Part shown: one piece after another, positions 6,269-8,428 of the stretch
Numbering within the stretch: the stretch's first letter is position 1
Layout of the letters: the number at the start of each line of letters is the position of its first letter
Translations under genes and position numbers: made by a program
Assembly: GCA_016203765.1 (NCBI GenBank)
Contig: JACQMB010000007.1
Location: forward strand, 1-8,428
Direction: 5' to 3'
DNA from: Deltaproteobacteria bacterium
GTDB taxonomy: Bacteria > UBA10199 > SPLOWO2-01-44-7
Length of the DNA: 8,428 bases
The notes under the pieces: model-generated
Seen by the model: the letters and a program-made list of their open reading frames with translations, nothing else
Databases searched by the model: none
Told to the model about the DNA's origin: nothing

Positions 6269-6302
6269 TATGCAAAACTAGGAACACTTTGCCGAGTGAG
6301 TT

Positions 6303-7955
6303 TTATTGAGTTCGAAGGATAATCGCGTAACCTTTGGAAGCGGTGTTGGCTGAAAAGGTAATGCTGGAGGGGTTGGAGCTGATTTTTAGGAAGCGGGTGG
6401 CGGCGTCTTTCAGGCTAAACGAACCCCCGCTGTACGTTCCATACGAAGGGCCGTCCAAAATCGTCCCCCGGTTATCCTGCGCGCTGCAATCCATGCAAAC
6501 CCCCTCCCAGTTGCCGGTCGTGGCGTTTTTCACCCGGTCATTGTATTTGAATTTGGCCGCGGTGCTCACCCCGCTGTTGGTGTAGGCCAGGGCGGTGGCC
6601 CACTGTCTTAAAAATTCACCGATCGAATCGAAGTCGCTCGTCTTGGAAGGAAAGGCATTCACAATGTTGGTATAGTTTTTATCCGAGCTTTGCACCATGT
6701 TTTTCAGAAATGTCGTGCTGTTGCCGCCCCGTTCGTAGAGATAACGCAGGAAAAGATAAATCCCGCCGCGCAAGGCCAGCGATGTTCCCCCGCAGACCGA
6801 ATAACTCTGCGGCGAGGCCAAAAATAAATCGTAACGGGAATAGTTCTCCACGTTGTAGCCGACCAGGTCTTCAATCAAGTGGGAAAGCCCCTCATTAAGA
6901 CAGGCGGACTCGGCGGCGGCCCCATTCACCACCACCCTTTGGTAATGATTGATCAGATGCTGCAGTTCATGCGGAAAAACCGAGGGGCCGAAATTCGATT
7001 TCCAAAAACCGTTGGAGACCTTGGTGGAATAAATGCCGTCGGAATCGGGGGAGACCAGATAGACGATTTCGCGCGCGTTGCTGCAGGGATTGGTGGAGGC
7101 ATTGTAGTCCGACAAATCGTCCGAATTGAAATAACCGGTCACAATCCCGCCGCCGGAACTGGTCAGCTTGTTGATCTGGGAGGTGATCAGCGCAATGGTT
7201 GCCCCGTCACTATTGATGTCGGAGACGCCGCCCAGCCAGCCGGTGACATCGGTGAATTGGTCGTCATAGATGGCCCCCATCGCATCGATATCGCTTTGGG
7301 AAAGGTCTTTGGAATTATTATCGAGGATTTCGTTGTCAACAAAGACGGCCACATTGCTCCCCACATACTTGGCCGTGGCGGTTACCTGGACGCAGTCGGT
7401 GGTATCGGTGAGGGAGTCGAGCACATAGAGGGTCACCGTGTCTTCCTTGGAGATCGCCGCGTTGATATCCCCGCCGGCCCCTTTAGACACCGATTTGCCT
7501 GAAGACAAAAACTTGGCCATCCCCGCGCCCAAATCCTGACTCGACCAATAGAGATCGTTGTCCCGTAATGTGGAATCCAATAAATCCTGATCGCTCGCCT
7601 CCGATTCGGCCAGTGTCAAATCGCTTTGCATTTCGCCCAGCCCCAAACTTTTTCCCGCCGCAGAAACACTGGAAAGGGTATAGGTGTTGGTCAGCCCGTC
7701 GGTGGCATGGGACTGGAGCAAAACCTTGAACGTTCCGGAAGAGGGAAACGCGGCCGACCCACTGCCGGAGCTTAAATCCACATAGACCACATCGCCGGTT
7801 CCCATGTCTTTGGGGGAACTGACTACATTCCCGCCGCCGCCGGAGGAAGAGCCGGAACCGCCGGCACCGGAACCGCTCCCGCTCCCGCAGGCCGTTAAAA
7901 TTGTCACGGCGAGGAGAGAGAAGAGCGACAGCCATTTTGACAGCCCCCAAACCAT
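6303..7955 (-). CDS. Exported lipoprotein with M30 (hyicolysin)-type zinc metallopeptidase domain
   Basis: This 550-residue protein starts with a lipoprotein signal peptide (MVWGLSKWLSLFSLLAVTILTAC; lipobox LTAC, lipidated C23) and a Gly/Ser-rich tether (residues 24-42). An Ala/Ser/Asp-rich region (about 50-290) precedes the protease part. The zinc motif is HELQH at 329-333 (H329 and H333 ligands, E330 catalytic), followed by NEGLSHLIEDL (354-364), in which E355 is the likely third ligand. HExQH plus NEG-L matches peptidase family M30, exemplified by staphylococcal hyicolysin. Cysteines at 188, 291, 352, 388, 487 and 490 could form disulfides after export. Thr follows no sorting Asp rule here: residue 24 is Gly, so an outer-membrane or surface location is plausible. 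There is no Shine-Dalgarno; a perfect sigma-54 promoter predicts transcription starting at or just before the ATG. The substrate cannot be told from the sequence. Confidence 0.85.
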   Translation of the reverse strand: MVWGLSKWLSLFSLLAVTILTACGSGSGSGAGGSGSSSGGGGNVVSSPKDMGTGDVVYVDLSSGSGSAAFPSSGTFKVLLQSHATDGLTNTYTLSSVSAAGKSLGLGEMQSDLTLAESEASDQDLLDSTLRDNDLYWSSQDLGAGMAKFLSSGKSVSKGAGGDINAAISKEDTVTLYVLDSLTDTTDCVQVTATAKYVGSNVAVFVDNEILDNNSKDLSQSDIDAMGAIYDDQFTDVTGWLGGVSDINSDGATIALITSQINKLTSSGGGIVTGYFNSDDLSDYNASTNPCSNAREIVYLVSPDSDGIYSTKVSNGFWKSNFGPSVFPHELQHLINHYQRVVVNGAAAESACLNEGLSHLIEDLVGYNVENYSRYDLFLASPQSYSVCGGTSLALRGGIYLFLRYLYERGGNSTTFLKNMVQSSDKNYTNIVNAFPSKTSDFDSIGEFLRQWATALAYTNSGVSTAAKFKYNDRVKNATTGNWEGVCMDCSAQDNRGTILDGPSYGTYSGGSFSLKDAATRFLKISSNPSSITFSANTASKGYAIILRTQ

Positions 7956-7966
7956 ACTGATTTGAG

Positions 7967-7982
7967 AGCAATTGGCGTGCCA
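7967..7982 (-). promoter_or_regulatory. Sigma-54 (RpoN) -24/-12 promoter of the peptidase gene
   Basis: The minus strand reads TGGCACG, four bases (CCAA), TTGCT, preceded by T. This equals the YTGGCACG-N4-TTGCW consensus at every defined position. The GG (7981-7980) and GC (7969-7968) elements have the required 12-base offset. Transcription should start near 7956, at the ATG at 7955 or up to about 3 bases before it. A promoter of this class needs an ATP-dependent enhancer-binding activator; none is encoded in the window. Confidence 0.88.
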
Positions 7983-8044
7983 AAACCGCCCCCTTTCTCC
8001 GCATAAATTTATTGAATGTTTTCAGTGAGTTAGAATTTCACCAA

Positions 8045-8064
8045 GTCGTCAAATTTTTGACGAC
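8045..8064. promoter_or_regulatory. Perfect dyad, candidate activator-binding (enhancer) site
   Basis: GTCGTCAAA and its exact complement TTTGACGAC are separated by two bases (TT). The dyad lies about 90-108 bp upstream of the predicted sigma-54 start, the usual position for an enhancer-binding-protein site, and the DNA between is AT-rich. It could instead be a hairpin at the 3' end of the tdh transcript, but no T-tract follows it. Confidence 0.6.
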
Positions 8065-8117
8065 GGGTAGGTTTTAACCCTTTTGTGTCAATTTGGGAAA
8101 AGCAACGCCGAAGGCAG

Positions 8118-8142
8118 TCAACAAGTATCCGGTACTTGTTGA
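8118..8142 (-). terminator. Perfect hairpin over the tdh stop codon (possible terminator)
   Basis: A 10-bp perfect stem (TCAACAAGTA/TACTTGTTGA) with a 5-base loop covers the last codons and stop of tdh. No U-tract follows directly; the first run (CTTTT) comes about 15-20 bases later, so it is not a classical intrinsic terminator. It may protect the 3' end or act with a second weak stem (GCCTTCGGC) just downstream. Confidence 0.35.
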
Positions 8143-8428
8143 GGGTGTAAAATCACCTTGCCCGCCTCGATCGTTTTTTGGGTGAGGAGGTCGAAGCCTT
8201 TGGCGAAATTCTTGAAGGCAAAGCGGTGCGTGATGACGGGGCTCACATCCAGGCGGCCGCTGCCGAGCAGTTCTCCCATCTTCTTCCAGGTATCAAACAT
8301 CTTGCGGCCGTGGATGGCGATGACCTGAATTCCCTTAAGAATAATCTCACGGGCCAGGTCGATTTTGATCGGCTGGGAGGGGATGCCGAAGGCGGTAAAA
8401 ACGCCGCCGTTGCGGACCACTTCAAAAC
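8118..8428 (-). CDS. tdh: L-threonine 3-dehydrogenase, C-terminal part (cut by window edge)
   Basis: About 102 codons of the C-terminus are present and the 5' part lies beyond the window. The sequence follows the end of E. coli Tdh: NGGVFTAFGIPSQ, then IILKGIQVIAIHGRKMFDTW (the Tdh block GIYGREMFETW), SPVITHRF and EAGKVILHP. Tdh is a zinc- and NAD-dependent medium-chain dehydrogenase that oxidises L-threonine to 2-amino-3-ketobutyrate, which Kbl splits into glycine and acetyl-CoA. The zinc-binding and most of the Rossmann part are outside the window. The frame continues upstream of the GTG at 8420 (FE-VVRNGG), so that GTG is an internal valine and not a start. It ends with VPDTC, encoded within a hairpin. 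Nothing links it functionally to the genes downstream. Confidence 0.9.
   Translation of the reverse strand, partial: FEVVRNGGVFTAFGIPSQPIKIDLAREIILKGIQVIAIHGRKMFDTWKKMGELLGSGRLDVSPVITHRFAFKNFAKGFDLLTQKTIEAGKVILHPQQVPDTC

Noticed and set aside
5815..6292. An 11-base inverted pair (GTAAAGTGTTC at 5815-5825, GCAAAGTGTTC on the other strand at 6282-6292) bounding the whole intergenic region
   Set aside because: One mismatch in 11 bases over a 500-bp interval is close to chance expectation, and one arm overlaps the lgt promoter. Not enough to call terminal repeats of an element.
7483..8004. A 173-codon minus-strand frame starting at ATG 8004
   Set aside because: It overlaps the peptidase gene in another frame, crosses the sigma-54 promoter, and gives an Arg-rich product without a domain.

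Overview
The window reads as a chromosomal segment of a diderm (Gram-negative) bacterium of moderate GC content. The signs are exported lipoproteins, a lipoprotein-maturation operon and a sigma-54 promoter. The GCC-type signature of the two Lgt proteins and the overall gene style would fit a deltaproteobacterial or related candidate lineage. That placement is an inference and I cannot fix it from sequence alone. All genes I can support lie on the minus strand, so the text below follows transcription from right to left.

Right end (8118-8428): the C-terminal part of L-threonine 3-dehydrogenase (tdh), whose last codons form a perfect hairpin. Next, 7956-8117 is a control region. It holds a full-consensus sigma-54 -24/-12 promoter (7967-7982) and, about 90-108 bp upstream of the predicted transcription start, a perfect 9+9 bp dyad (8045-8064) placed like an enhancer-binding-protein site. 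These drive a 550-residue lipoprotein (6303-7955) with an HELQH zinc-protease motif of the hyicolysin (M30) type.

The 521 bp between that gene and the next (5782-6302) hold no supportable gene but are highly structured. There is a multi-helix junction element (6098-6268), a long imperfect inverted repeat (5858-6023), and a sigma-70-like promoter (5791-5819) immediately in front of the next gene.

Left of that lies a tightly packed operon: lgt (copy 2) > small lipoprotein > ileS > lspA > lgt (copy 1) > membrane protein (cut by the window edge). Gene junctions overlap or are separated by 1-5 nt, so translational coupling is likely. Lgt attaches diacylglycerol to the lipobox cysteine of prolipoproteins and LspA removes the signal peptide. 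The operon thus encodes both cytoplasmic-membrane steps, a candidate substrate (the small lipoprotein) and an essential tRNA synthetase. ileS-lspA linkage is common in bacteria; two Lgt paralogues in one operon is not.

Two copies of a 7-bp-period repeat family (TCCRYGG / ACCRTGG heptamers) sit at operon junctions. One supplies the last ~18 codons of ileS; the other lies inside the signal-peptide-coding start of the small lipoprotein gene. Both are read in frame. These repeats, the sigma-54 control region with a nearly leaderless start, and the multi-helix element are the most unusual parts of the window.
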